From NCBI RefSeq assembly GCF_025780075.1, contig NZ_JAOXHM010000001.1:1-64000 (forward strand): a DNA stretch of 64,000 bases, in the 5' to 3' direction. A program made the position numbers and the translations under genes. The notes beneath the pieces are model-generated. The model made no database searches. It was not told where the DNA came from and saw nothing but the letters and a program-made list of their open reading frames with translations. Numbering within the stretch: the stretch's first letter is position 1; each line of letters begins with the position of its first letter. Positions 22,906-36,470 of the stretch are shown piece by piece. Source of the stretch: Ureaplasma sp. ES3154-GEN (lineage in GTDB: Bacteria > Bacillota_I > Bacilli_A > Mycoplasmatales > Mycoplasmoidaceae).

Positions 22906-25900
22906 ATGAAGGAAAAAGATCCTAAAATAATTTATAAGAAAAATAAACACAAAGTGATTACTGGTGCCATTCTTGGCTCTTTGACTACAGCAGGAATTGT
23001 TATTGCTGCAACTCAATTTCAGGGTTATCACCACAAAAGTTCTAAGGAATCAGAAATTCTTTACAAAACTTTTGACGATTTAAACAAACAATTTAATAAC
23101 CTACAAATCCAAAATAATTCTCAATACGAGACACAGAAACTTCAAAAGGGTTTAAAAGAACAAATCAACCTAGAAATAAACCCTAATATAATTACAAAAG
23201 CACAAGAATATTTAAAAAATAATAAAAAACTTATTGATGGTTTAAAATTAGTCAATGATTTTAAAAGTAACAATTTTGATCGATTAAATAAAGATCAAAA
23301 AAGTATTTTTCTTAAGCAATATCAGCAACTAATTAATGATTTAGCGAATCCTAATAAGGATCAAAACTATGTATTTGCGACATTAGTTAGTTTTTTAAAT
23401 GATCTTAAAAACCCTAAACAATCAGTTTCTAAAAATTCTAAAGAATTATTTGATTTAATAAATAAATTTGATATTATAAAACAACAAGCAGAAGAGTATG
23501 ATCAAAAAATTGGAGATAACCCTGAATTTAATGATCTAGCAATTAATTTAAAAAACGCAATTAGTAATTATAATGCTATTGTACATAATAATCCTGATGT
23601 ATCAGTGATAGATGTTATTCAAGCGACTAATGATTTAAAACTTGTTTTAACAGAAACTAACTACAAAAAAACATTCGCAATCTAATAAATAAGGAAATTA
23701 CTGAAAAAGAATACATCGATATCACTGCTCCCAAAGAATATATTCCTCAAAACCAAACCCAAGCAGATATTTTAAGAGACTATAAAAACTTTTTACTCCG
23801 TGACCTTGATGTATATAACCAGAAAGTTGCAGAACTTTCTGGTAAATACCAAACTGAAACAATTGATGATAAACAAGAAGGAGTTTATCCTCTATCTTAT
23901 AAACAAATTAATGACCCAGCCAATCCTCATCCCACTCTAAATAAAATTTATAAAGAAAAACTTAATCGTGAATTACAATGAGTTAGTGTTCAAGAAAAAA
24001 ACCTTACTGCTAACAACCAAGAAATAGTTATAAAAATTAATGAATTATTTCAAAAACAATATCAATGATTGTTACGAACAAAAATTGAAGACAAAATCGA
24101 AAATGCGCGCAAACATATTCGTAATTTTGTGCAAACACTAGATCAAAATAAAAACAAGTATAGTTACCTAATAGAAGTATTAACTCAAAAATTACAATTA
24201 TTACCTAACAACCAAAATAACGAAAAACAATATATGTTTGATGGGAATAATTCAGTAGAAGAATTAGAAAAAATCTTTGCTAATCTAAACGAAATTTTAA
24301 GGGCAGTTCCCGGACAAATTGCAAAAGTGGATTTTCAACAAGAAGTGGAAATTAACCAAAATATCTTAATCCCTTCACTTGAGGGGCTGTTGCCAGTAGT
24401 TAATGTTATAAATATTGATCCACAAACAGACCCATGAATTAATTTACTAAAAACTAAACAAATTGAAGATTTAAAAAACAAATTAAGACAATTTAATGAT
24501 GAAATAAACAAAAATCCAAACACCAATTACATTAGCATCCGTACAAGTATCGACAAATTTGAACTATTAAAAAATCAATACATCGATGCCTTTAAAAAAG
24601 CGATTCGTTTACACACTGATCAAGTTGTTAACGAAATTATTCAAAAAAAGATTGGTGATATCAATCGGTTGGATACAAGTATTAACGATTTACTAACTAC
24701 TTCTGATGATCAATTAGATGCTTTTAATGATGTGCAAGAGATCAAAAATATATTTACAAGAACAAAGAAATTAATTGATGATTTCATTGATACACCAGTG
24801 CAAATAACATCTAATTTGTTGACGATTGGGAAAAATTCAGGAGTTATTTATCAGCAAACGTTAGATGCTAAAATAGCCAATATTGATACAACACTTCAAG
24901 AAATTAGTCCACACTTAGACTATATTGGATATATTTTGCATTACCAGTATAATCGATACACGGATCACTTCTATAAAGATGAAAATGAATTTTCTCTAAG
25001 AACTTTTGCAAATAGGGTCCAAACAGAAGCCAGTGATGTTTTAATTGATAACAAACATGTAAATTTACTTAATATTTTAGATCAATGGGAAGCTAGTATA
25101 AATTTAAATAAATTAGAGCCCCTTGCTAATAATTTAGCAAAAATTAATCAATACAAACATTTGCAACGGCAATTTAAAAATGTGTTAGCAACTTATAACA
25201 AAACATATATTACAAACAAATTAACAAATAAGTTTAAAGAAAAACTAATAAATAACTTTGTAAAGAATCAAATTGGTTATGCTTTAGGGGGTTATAAACA
25301 AACAAATGGTGTTAGTTTTCTTTACAGCGAAGTAAATAATAATTCATTATTTAATTATTCATACGATGAAAATATTAATACTGTCCAAGGGAAAGCAGCT
25401 GCTTATTTAAATGATATTGCCAAATTGTTAAACGAAGCAGATACTATTATTTACCAAGATGAGACTAGCATTAATGATTATGGATATGCAATCTTCATGT
25501 ATGAACAAATTGAAAATGCGAATAATAATTATAATCTCCCGCGATCAACTGTTACACCATCGTGAACATATGATTTAATTTTAAGTACAAAAGCATGAAA
25601 AGGTTGAAACCATGCTCAACAGAATATGTTGTGAATATGATCTTTGTTAGGTTCAACAAACGATAATTATTCTAGTGTATCAGGTTATGAAATGATCACT
25701 TATTTGTTAATGGGATTAATTCATAAATACGAAGAATTATATCGCCAACAGTATCCTAATACAACATTAGACAAGAATTATTGAAACCCTGAGCATACTG
25801 GCTTTAAAAATGTTTTAACAACAATTCAAAAGGCATATCAAGTATTAGATATTTTTGGTGTAAACACATATCGGCGTTGAAATGGGTTTAGTGGGTTTAT

Positions 25901-26624
25901 ACCTCAATATCAAACATTTACCAATCAACTAGAATGAAATCCCAACACTTTAGTTCCAGAAACTTTTGTCATCAACAAAACAAAACCTGATGAAAGTGGT
26001 TTTGATTTACCTGAAGATTTTGCAATCTATAATTATCTTGAATCAGATTCCGATAACTTAATACCATACACCCTAGATAAACAAGTTAAAATTATTGCAA
26101 AACAGAATTCAGTTGTGGATGCTCAAAAATGAATAATTAATGCAATCATAAACATTTCTGACGTATATCAAGAATTATTTAAAGAGATGTTAGTATTAAA
26201 CGAACAAACTAATCATCATTTCCATTATATTTTTCAACCTGATTTAATTAACAATTTAATTTATAACAGTGTTGACAATTACAAGAACGCTTTAATTAAT
26301 GATTTTTATGCCCAATGATTACAAACTAATAATATCTTTGATATTTCTGCAGGTACACTTACCCAACTTTATTTAAATGATGATAAAACAATTAATCGTG
26401 ATCAGTTAGAAAATGATTATCATATTAAATTGCCAGCAGAATTACCATCTTTACCAACATATATTACTAATTTGCCTACATATACTGGCAGCAATTCACC
26501 GCGCATTATTAATCAAAACAAAGTTAATAAGTTTGTCGAAGCAAAAATTACTGACGAATTCTATATGTTACGGCGTATTGTTGATGAAAACATCAGTTTT
26601 AATTTCAAAAAAACAAAAGAGTAA
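22906..26624 (+). pseudogene. Large membrane-anchored surface protein, frameshifted in poly(A)
   Basis: Paralogue of the gene at 32292-35975. The ATG at 22906 (not 22882) is chosen because GGAG lies 6 bp upstream, as in the paralogue. An N-terminal basic segment and one membrane anchor (VITGAILGSLTTAGIVIAAT) are followed by a long helical ectodomain. The frame closes after 259 residues at 23685. Adding one A to the A7 run at 23665-23671 joins it to about 980 further residues that align with the paralogue to its end (for example MFDGNNSVEELEKIF, QIGYALGGYKQTNGVSF, YLNDIAKLLNEAD). Everything else is intact, with many UGA Trp codons. It is therefore either a recent pseudogene, a phase-off copy, or a sequencing error. 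Function unknown; the neighbouring protease suggests a binding partner for it. Confidence 0.75.
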
Positions 26625-26643
26625 AAATAATTAACCATAAGAC

Positions 26644-26677
26644 AAAGAAGTGTGATTAAATTGCACTTCTTTTTATT
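26644..26677 (+). terminator. Terminator after the frameshifted gene
   Basis: Stem AAAGAAGTG / CACTTCTTT with an 11-nt loop followed by TTATT. Confidence 0.85.
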
Positions 26678-26783
26678 TATCTATTATTTCTCAAAACCAT
26701 AAATATAAAAAAATTTTAATAATTAACTTATTTTTTGGTTTTTTAAAACAAATCAATTGCCTGTTTTAAAAAATTAATTATTA

Positions 26784-26789
26784 TATAAT
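26784..26789 (+). promoter_or_regulatory. Probable -10 box of the DUF31-like protease gene
   Basis: TATAAT 42 bp before the ATG at 26832; AAAGGAATG lies just before the start. Confidence 0.45.
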
Positions 26790-26831
26790 TAATATTAAAG
26801 CATCATAAAGCAAACATAAAGGAATGAATTT

Positions 26832-29800
26832 ATGAAAAAAAATTACTCATACAAACAGATTAAAATTCTTGCAAGTTTAAGTTTACCCTTATTTTTAACC
26901 CCAATTATTGTTGCTTGTAGCAAAACTGACAAAGCTTTTTCTCAGATCCCCGAAAACCGTTTATCAACCAATCAATTAGAGATTCAAAACATCTCAATTT
27001 CAAACATTACTACAAATAGTGCTGATGTGCGGATTAAATTTGTTAATTCTAACAAACAACTAACTGATTTCAGTTTAGTAGTCAATGATAAAACTTTTAG
27101 AAGTAATGAATACGATCCAATAAACCAGGAAATTATTTTTCATTTAAAGAATTTGCAAAAAAATATGAAATATGAATTAAAGACAATTACTGCAAACCGA
27201 TTATCAGCAAATTTAAGTATTTATAAATCATATTTTACAACCCTAAACCAACAAATCTCTAAATTAGAACCAAAAAAATCAGAACCTGAAAATCCAGAGG
27301 TAAAACCTGAACAACCAAGCACGAAGAATTATACAATTAGCGGTATTGATACATCTAGCGAACAAACAACCGCAAACATCATCTTCAACTTTAATGAAGC
27401 ATTTGTTGGTAACGAAAACCTCACCCTGGTTTTAAAAAATAATTCTGATCAAACCACAATTGAAAAAATGATCAATACGTCATATGGAACTCGTCAAACT
27501 TTTAACTTTACAAATTTAGTTGAAAATACTACTTACTCTTTAGTTAGTTTAAAAAATCAAGATAAAAACATTAATTTAAATGAATTTATAAATTGGAGAT
27601 TTACAACCAAAGAAGTTGAATCAATTGAAAATCATGAAGATCCAAAAGATTCAATTGCTAAAGTAGATAAGTTTATCGTCTCAAATATTAATGCAAGTCA
27701 TATTACAGCTAATAGCGCAGTACTAACATTTAGTTTTAGTAATTATGAATTAGCAAATGATGCTAATCACAACTTTAGTTTAGTTTTAAATAATCAAACA
27801 TACAGTATTGATGATACATATACACCTAACTCAAACAATCTAACTGTAGAAATTAGTAATTTAAAACCGAACACAACATATAATCTGAACGATTTACGTT
27901 TAAATAACAATAGTGTTTCAATTGATCAAAATAGTTTTAGCTTTCAAACATTGCAAGAATTAGAACCCACTCCCCCACCATCTCAGCCCGAATCTGAGAT
28001 TACATACCAAATCCAAAGTTTAGGTTTTAGTGATCTTACAATTAATAGCGCTCGTTTAAATCTAACAACTAACCCTAGTTTTACAAATAAAAATCTTCGT
28101 GTCATGTTAGAGGCGGATAAAAGGGTTGAAACTTATGATTTTCATAATACAAACGAAATGATATTTAATGACTTAGAACCCGATACTACATATACAGTCG
28201 TTGGTTTAATAATTGATGGTAAAGAAGTGGATTTGGAAAACCAAAGTTTGAATTTTACAACATTAAACAACGATTCTCCTCTCCAAAATCCTCAATCAAT
28301 TGAAAATGATAATTTCACAGTAAATACTATTAACATTACAAACATCACAAACACATCAGCGAATGTTAACATTATTTTTAGTAACCATGAACTAAAAGAT
28401 AATAGTGCAAATAAATTTGTTCTAACAATTAATAATCAAACATACGAAGCGTTTTATACACCAAATACTTCTAGTGTAAGTTTTGATTTAAAACATTTAA
28501 ATAAAAACACTACATACAATTTATCTGCCTTAACTTTAAACACCAAAAACATCCCTATTAATGATCAAATATTAAGTTTTACTACAACTAATGAAGCTAA
28601 TAACTCAGTTGATGCTTTGTATTATACCAATATTAATTTTGAGCAAGCAAATGTGGTTGTTAGATTTAAACAACCCCTTGACAATGATATAATTCCCGAA
28701 CTAAAATACCACAAATTAGGTAGCAATCAGGAACACAGTTTAACAACTTTCGAAGTGATTGATAATCAAACTTACCAATTTAATTTAACTAGTTTATTAC
28801 CGGGTTCCCAATACGTATTAGATAACATCACAACTCAGCGTACAAAAATCGATTTCACTAATGATCAACCACTTTCATTTACAACTAGTTTCAAAAAGAC
28901 TAATAATGATATTGATATTGATATAAGTGATATGGGAAGTTTTGCTATTTACGACAAAATGGTTAGTGAACAAAAAACAACACATGATTTTAGAATTAAA
29001 ACAATTATAGGTTATAAATTTAATGATCATATTAATTATTTAATTGAATTAAATGAACCAACAAAAAAACAGGGGTTAATTAAATTAGTCAAAAACAATA
29101 AAACTTACTACCAACATTTTGATGGAAACGGAAATATTATTGTTTTACAAGTCAGTGATGTTAGCGAAAATGAACTAGTAATTAATTTTGATGAGCAAAA
29201 TATAATTGTACCAGTAATAAGATATGAAAACGCATCACTGATATCCCAAACTAACACTAGTTTAACAAGTTTTAATTTGGATCAAACCAATAATAATTTA
29301 ACTCTTTTCTTAGGTAATGCAATCGAAAATTCCACCTATCTAATTACTTTGAAACCGGATGTGAATGTATCTGGCGCAGATTTACAACTAGCTGCAAAAG
29401 TTATTAACAACCGATTAGTTTTTAATCATCTAGATTATTTAAATCCCGCATATAATCGATACGTTTTAACTCATATCAAATCAGTGAATACTAACCAAAT
29501 AGTTAGTGTTGCAGAAAATCAAATTATAACAATTAATAATTTGTCAAATTATCCAACTATTACTAAAGTTAAAATCCAAAAAGATAGTTCAACAAATGTT
29601 TTTTATGGAACAATTAATTTTAATTGACAACAAAACCAAGAAAAATTATTTACTGGTAGATATTTACGATTAACATTTATTGACAAACAACAAAAAGAAA
29701 CACCTGTGGATGGACAAAATGATATCACCCGCTATGGTTTCTATGCATTGGGTTATGGATATTTACCTCGCGATAAACAACCAGCAAATTTAAAATATGT

Positions 29801-31937
29801 TTATTTAAATTTTGATGAATTTAAGCAATTTAAATTTGATAATTTAGTGGAGGAAACTACATATGAACTATATAAGATCGAGTTAGTAAATAAATACGAC
29901 TTGCAACCTATCCATAATTTTAACTTCACTAGTTCACATTTTATTGGCTTAAATTTGCTAACACCTAGAATTAATCAATCTAATTTGGCATTCACCGATG
30001 CGTTTGGGACTAATTTTATGTCTAATCCACAGGCAAATAGCACAGTAACTAGTTATGCAACACTAAAAGCATACGATATGTCCGATGCCACTTCTTACTC
30101 AATTGATTTTAATTATAATAATTACCGTAATTTAAACCGTTATTATATTTACGCAACCCAAAAATTTAACCAAGTTTATAGATTTGTTGAAGATTATTCG
30201 CCAAAAAAACGTACAGTTAAAGAAATAAATTTTGCTAATAACCAAAAAGTTAACTGGGGGGTTGTTGCGGAAAATTATAACGAACGACAGTGACAAGAAA
30301 CAGATAACCGCAAAAAGTTAACAATTACAAAAAACTTAAATAACTTCATAAATTTAAATGATCAAAATGACATTTTAATGAACTTGAACTTTTTTGCTAG
30401 TGTCAAACCGATTAATTTAGATGAATGAGAATTAAATCATTTCTCATATAGTTTGAGTTTTTCTTATAATCAATTAAAGAATGCACCAAGCCAAACTTTA
30501 GATAATGTTAAAATTGATTTTGTACAAAATTGAGAAACAATGTATAAGAGTATTAACCACTTACTAGATGGGAATTACGCGTATCGCTTAACTTTAGATG
30601 AGGATAACCTTGAAAAGATATTAAACGATCGGATTAGCGCTAAAATAGTACTAAAAGGCAACCAATTAATTATTACTTTAACAGCCAAAAATGGGGTTAT
30701 GAATAAAGATTTATATATCCATAATTTATCCCAATCATTATCAACTTATGTTGACAAAGCTAACACCTTTTTCTCTGTCATGTCTATTCCGAAAAACAAT
30801 AATGATCTTGTGTATGAGAGCAATCAAATGAAAGATATTTTTACTAATGTCACAGATTTTAAAGGTTATATGTATGAGTTAAGAAACCACTTTGTTGTGT
30901 TAGATGATTATGACAAACCAAACAAAAAACTAGGAATGGAATTCGCTGTTTCTAATTGAAAGACAACAAATGATCCAGTCAATAAAATTCATGATGATGT
31001 CATAATGCGATCAATCGGCTTGGATTTTGGTACTGGATGATTAATTAGCAAAGTAAAACCAAGTGATCCAAATGATTATCACTATTACATTGCAACCAAT
31101 AAACATGTGCCGATTGATTATAGCGAGGCATTATTAGCTCCAAAACCCCATACATCCCAAACTGATACATCATATTACCACCAACGTTTAGGCAAATGAA
31201 ATTTAGAAACAGAGGTTGTTTGGGAAGCAACAGCGAACAAAAAAATCGATGGTACATATGCTACATTTGCTAATTACCAAGATGGCTATGAAAGTGGAAA
31301 TGAATATTTACAAAAAATGGCAGGTACTGATTTACAGATTGCAAAAATTAATGTTAAGCCATTAATTGATTATTATTTAGCCCACAAAGACCAAAATTCA
31401 ATTGATGATACTTTTAAAGTAACAGAAAATGTATATAACTGAATTAACGTAAATAAAAACACTAAATTCTCACAACAAGGTCGTTATATTCGTCCGCATA
31501 CATTTGCTACCTTTTATTTATCATCGTTTCCCGGTTCATTAAGTTATGGTACAAAACATAACATTCAAATGCAGCACAATTTTGTAGGTGATTTTATGCG
31601 TGCTGACTACGGAAGCTATGGATTAACTTTATCATATGGTTTCTATAACGAATTCCCTACATCCACCAAAGATGCTGAGTATCAATTGCAACCAGGCAGT
31701 TCAGGAACAGGAATTTATGACGCAAAAGGTGATTTTATCGCTATCCATGCGGGCAAGGACGCCGGTCAAAATGGAGCATATATTCTTTCAACTCCCCGAA
31801 TGAACTTTATGGGCGAACTATATGATTATAACAACCATTCATTTGCGTATTATATCCAAAGAAAACATCGCTTATATCCTGAAAAATATGATATGTTAAA
31901 TGTATTTTATACATTTGAAAAGCCATTTAACAAATAA
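26832..31937 (+). CDS. Lipoprotein with FnIII-like repeats and DUF31-type serine protease domain
   Basis: 1,701 residues. A lipoprotein signal ends at Cys29 (PIIVACSK). About six beta-sandwich repeats of 85-95 residues follow, at roughly 50-135, 170-255, 272-365, 380-470, 480-575 and 580-670. Each begins with a SNITxNSAxVxF-like strand, has an NTTYNLxxL motif and ends in xFTT; they resemble DUF1410/fibronectin type III modules. The C-terminal 310 residues resemble the DUF31 family, which includes the mycoplasma immunoglobulin protease MIP. A trypsin-like triad can be read as His1425 (TNKHV), Asp1500 (GTDLQIAKI) and Ser1624 (GSSGTG). It is therefore probably an active, cell-anchored protease facing outward; immunoglobulin as substrate is only an inference. 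Many UGA codons are read as Trp. It lies between two convergent paralogous anchored proteins. Confidence 0.85.
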
Positions 31938-31973
31938 AATAATTTTTAATATAAACATAGCAAATGATTTCAA

Positions 31974-32003
31974 AAAAACACTTTAGCAATTAAAGTGTTT
32001 TTT
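31974..32003 (+). terminator. Terminator after the protease gene
   Basis: Stem AACACTTTA / TAAAGTGTT with a 5-nt loop followed by TTTTTG. Bases 32004-32240 show no gene. Confidence 0.85.
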
Positions 32004-32240
32004 GTCTTGTCAAGAAGAAGAAATTACCTAAATTACATTTGTAAATAACTCTTTTTTGCTGTAGGAAGTATATTAATTACTTTTATTTCCAGAATATTAA
32101 ATTAATGAATAACTTTCTTAACGAAAATAAATTTTTCTTTTTCAAAAAAGTTAAAGATTTCATTTAAACAATTAAATCTCCGATTCTTTTTATTTTGGCA
32201 AAAGTTTTATAGAATTCTTTTTTAAGCGAAGTTATTATTA

Positions 32241-32286
32241 AAAAAGAACTAATACCAATTATATTAGGTTTAGTCCTTTTTTAATA
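32241..32286 (-). terminator. Terminator of the second anchored-protein gene
   Basis: Imperfect inverted repeat (AAAAGAACTAATACC / GGTTTAGTCCTTTT) with T runs on both strands, just beyond the stop at 32292. Confidence 0.6.
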
Positions 32287-32291
32287 ATATA

Positions 32292-35200
32292 TTAATTATT
32301 TTCAACTAACGGATCTTCAATTGAAATATTCTTATAATTACCAAGTATATAGAAACGATCGCTAATTTTTGCGTTTGTAAAGCTAACTAGTTTAAGTTTG
32401 TCAATAATCCGCATATTTTCATATACGGGATATTCTTGATTTATATCAACAAATTGATGTTCTTCTTTGCCAATTTCTTCTGTTTCAAAGTTTTCAAAAT
32501 ATTTTTTGTTTTCAACAGCCGTGTTAATTGTATTACCTCCACCATTTGTCGCTTCTGTAATATGATTTTGATAATCTTGGGCATTAGTTCAAATCAAATT
32601 CGAAATTAAATCCTTTTGGAAGACATATGCATCATTAGGATTAACATCTTTATTTAAAATTAACATTTCTTTGAATAAAGTTTGGTAAACATCCATAATA
32701 TTAATCATTGCGTTTAAAAGTCATGTTTTTTTGCTAACCATTGCACCTATTCCTGCAGGTATTGGTTTTTTCGTTTGATCTAATCGATAAGGAGTTAAAT
32801 TATCATTATTACCTAAAGTGACTTCATAAACAACAAAGTCTTTAGGCATGTTATATCCATCATCTGTTGGTTTTGTTTGAAAAATTTGAACATCTTTAAT
32901 TAGTGGAATTTGATCATGATTTCAATCTTTTTTTGCAACAAAATCGTGGTATTGTGAGGCATAAATTCTAAAACCATTTCATTTTCTAAAGGTGTTGATT
33001 CCGAAAATGTCATAAATTTTTTGTGCTTTCTGGATAGTTGTTAAATCAGTTTTAAAAGCGGTATGACTATCATCTCAGTAATTAATATCTACTTGTTGAT
33101 TACTATTTTTCATTGCATATAATGATTTGTATTTTTCAATTAAACCATACAACATATATGTCAACATTTCATATCCCGCAACACTAGGGTGTTCCTCGGT
33201 ACTATTTGTTTCTCCTAATAATGATCGTACCCAACGATTATTATCTTCATTCCAACTTTGTCAAGCGTTAGTACTTAAAATGTTCTTGTATACTCAGGAA
33301 GGGCTACGATTTTCTTGCTTATTTACTAAGTTGTTTGCTGGTTCTTTAAATTGTTTGAATAAGAATACAGCATACGCATAATCGTTAACCTGAGATTGTT
33401 CTTTCGTTATAATGTCATCAGCGTTATTTAATAGATTAGCGATATCATTGATGTATGCACGCGAAATACCACTAAATTTGTTCAAATCTGCAAATTCGTG
33501 ATCATTTCCATAATTACCAACTAAATTTTGGATATCACTACCATATGGGAAGGCTACACCACTAGTTTGATTATAGTTTCCAAATAAATAACCAATTTGA
33601 TTTTGCACATAAGCATCAGTCAATTTACTTTTAAGTTCATCGTTTACTTGATTTGCAATATATTCTTTATTGTATTCATAAAGGTGGTTATTAAACGCTT
33701 GTTCTTTGATAAAGAAATCTGCAATGGAATTTAATTTTTCGCTAATTAAAACTTTATTTGTATTAAAATGAGTTGTTTGTTCTCAACTATTTAATAAAAC
33801 TTCTAAATTAGGATGATTTTCATCCACTGTATTATTACCCCGTCCGGTTTGTACTGCATGGACAAAAGAAGATAAATCTCAACCATTTTCTTGTTTTCAA
33901 TGGGAACCATTAAAATCATTATAATATTTTGTAATATCTCTTGCAATTTGTTCAAACATATTTTCTGTTCTCGAAATTTCACTCTCAATATTCGCTACTT
34001 TTTGTTGCAAAATATCTTTATATAATTGTCCAGAGTTAATTCCAATTTGCAACAAGTTTGCTGTCATTTGGACAGGTGTGTTCGCTAAATCTGCTAGTAG
34101 CATTTTAATTTTTGCATACACTTCTTTAATTTCTAATGTTTTTTCAAAAACTGCTGAAATACCATTTGCGGATGCGATAATTTGGTTAACAATTGTTTCT
34201 AAATCAGCATTGTTTCCAATTGTATTGTTAATTAAATTATCATGTGCTTCATTAGCATAGTATCCAATTGCTTGGCTATAAGCATTAATATATTCTGTTT
34301 TAACACCATTAAACTGACTAATTTTTTCTTTAATTTGTGCAAAATTAACATCATCAATTTGCCTAACTGTTTCATTAAATGTTTCTATATCTGCTTTTAA
34401 CTTCTCAATTTTCTCAACACTTAAGAATTTTACTCATGGATTTTGAGTTGAATCAATTGCGTTTGTCGTGCCAACGTCTAACAATCCTCTTAATGAGGGA
34501 ATTAAAATATTTTTATCATTGTCGACAATTTGTTTAAAATCAGCTTTTGCCTTTTGTCCAGGAAGGGCGTTAAATACTAAATTTAAATTGTTAAAAATAG
34601 TTTCTAGTTCAGTTAGCGAATTATTTCCGTTAAACATATAAGATGTGTTCGCATCCGTTGTTGGTAACTTTTGTAACTTAGCTGTTAAATCCGCAATTAA
34701 TTGTGGATATTGTTCTTTACTTAATGTACTAATAATAAAGCCAATATTTTCTCGCGCGCTTTCGATTTTTTCTTCCAAATTTGTTCGTAATAATCATAAA
34801 TTATGTTGTTTAATTGATTCATAAATCTTCGAAGCGATTTCTTTATTCGTTGTTGTTAAATTAGCTTCTTGTTCACGAATAAATATCAATTGGTTATCAA
34901 GAAATGTTTTATATGTTTTGTTATAAGTATTTTCTGGATTGTTAGGATTATTAATCTCTGCGTATGATTTAGGATACACGGTATTCACATCATCATTTGG
35001 AATGTGTTCTGATTGGTATTTATTTGATAACTCTGTTGTTTTTGCATTATAGAACTCAATCATAGAGTTAATTTGTTTTTTATAATCAGATAAAATATCA
35101 TCAGTTGTTTTATCACCAGAATGATATTCCTCTTTTTTATCGTCATTTTGTTTATTTTGCAGATCGTGAATTTCTTTTTGGTATTTTGTTTTTATCAAAG

Positions 35201-35975
35201 CTAATTCTAAGTCGCTAATCGCACGTTCAATATCTTTGCTTGGAACAAAAGTATTATTAGCGGGGTGCACAATATCATTGTATTTTTTAATTGCATTTGC
35301 AAGATTTAAAGATAAATCATTATACTCAGGAAGAGTGGTAATAGTATCATTAAATCTTTCTGCTTTCTGTTTAAGCACATCAAATTCGTTTATCATTTTA
35401 TTATGATCTACAGTGTCTTTACTATCCGTATTTTCTTTTCCGTTTTTTTCCAAATCAGACAAGTAAGTTTTAATTTCTTTAATAACTGTAGGCGAATCTA
35501 CATCAGGTGTAAAAATCTGCTCAATCAACCTGTTTAATTCATAATTTAGTTTTTGTTTTTCTTCGTTTGTTTTTAAATTAGCAAGTTTTTTGTTTTTTAA
35601 TTCGTTAAGTAATTTTAGTGGTTCAATAATTTTTTTATTATTATTTAGAAAATCTTTTGCTTTTTGAATGATAAAACTGTGATCGTTATCGCCATTAATG
35701 CCATCAATATGATTAGCTAAATCATTCATAATCGTTGTAACTTCATTGCTTTCCATATTTTTAATATTTAGATTCTTAAAGAAATGATCTAATGCATCAT
35801 AAGTGCGACGTAAACTGTTTAATTCTGTATTTGCTGTATTTGAATTACTTTTTGGTTTATAAAGTTGTGTTGCAGCAATTACGATTGCTGCTGCAGCTAG
35901 AGAACCAATAACAACCCCAGCAATTACTCGTCGTCTTCGTTTTTTTTCTTTTTGTTTAAAATTTTCTTCATTCAT
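32292..35975 (-). CDS. Large membrane-anchored surface protein (intact paralogue)
   Basis: 1,227 residues. A basic start (MNEENFKQKEKKRRRR) is followed by one membrane anchor, VIAGVVIGSLAAAAIVIAAT, then a long helical, Lys/Asn-rich ectodomain. There is no lipobox Cys. It aligns along its length with the frameshifted gene at 22906-26624, sharing MFNGNNSLTELETIF, PGQKAKADF, QIGYLFGNYNQTSGVAF and YINDIANLLNNAD. The C-terminal third is rich in UGA Trp codons. The start is fixed by ATGGAGAA upstream, the same leader as in the paralogue. It is convergent with the DUF31-like protease gene. Function not recognised; an adhesin or capture protein is possible. Confidence 0.8.
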
Positions 35976-36470
35976 ATGCTATTCTCCATATTAAACTCTT
36001 TATTTCTTAGTTTAAATTATAAGTCCAAATTTGTTAGTTTTTGAATAATTTTGTGTAAAATTATGATAAAAAACATTTTTATCAATTATTCGACTAATTT
36101 CTTTATATTATAAGGGGAATTTTAATTATTTGATTTTTTTCATATAACTTAAAGAATGTAAATTTTCATAATAATAACATTATTTTATTTATTAATTGCA
36201 TATAATACACTTTTAAATATGCAGTAAAATTATATTTATTTTAGTTAGATATTATAAAAAAACTTTAAATACAAATACAATTTTATTTAATAATGTTTTA
36301 AGAAGAAAAATTAGAATAATAAACAACTTACTTCTTTTTTATAAAAAACAATAAAAATTAGAAAGCAAAATGTTATGTTAGCAAATAATAAAATCCTATT
36401 TTAATTAGTCATATAAAACGAAAACAAGGCTTATAAAATACAAAAAAATAAACCCTGTTTTTAAAATAAA
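35976..36470. other. Intergenic region, no gene seen
   Basis: Very AT-rich. A minus-strand TATAAT at 36021-36016 and the block shared with the other paralogue (36046-36074) belong to the 35975 gene. The rest, 36075-36470, shows neither coding sequence, RNA fold nor a clear terminator. Confidence 0.5.

Noticed and set aside
22906-26624. Two unrelated adjacent genes (259 residues and the rest)
   Set aside because: The paralogue at 32292-35975 aligns across both parts, and a single A in a poly(A) run joins them.
32100-32170. Short frame MNNFLNENKFFFFKKVKDFI between the protease and its convergent neighbour
   Set aside because: Twenty codons, no ribosome binding site, low complexity; likely chance.
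22906-35975. Naming the flanking paralogues MIB and the protease MIP
   Set aside because: The protease domain fits DUF31, but I cannot confirm MIB homology of the paralogues by eye; lengths and anchors differ from what is known for MIB.
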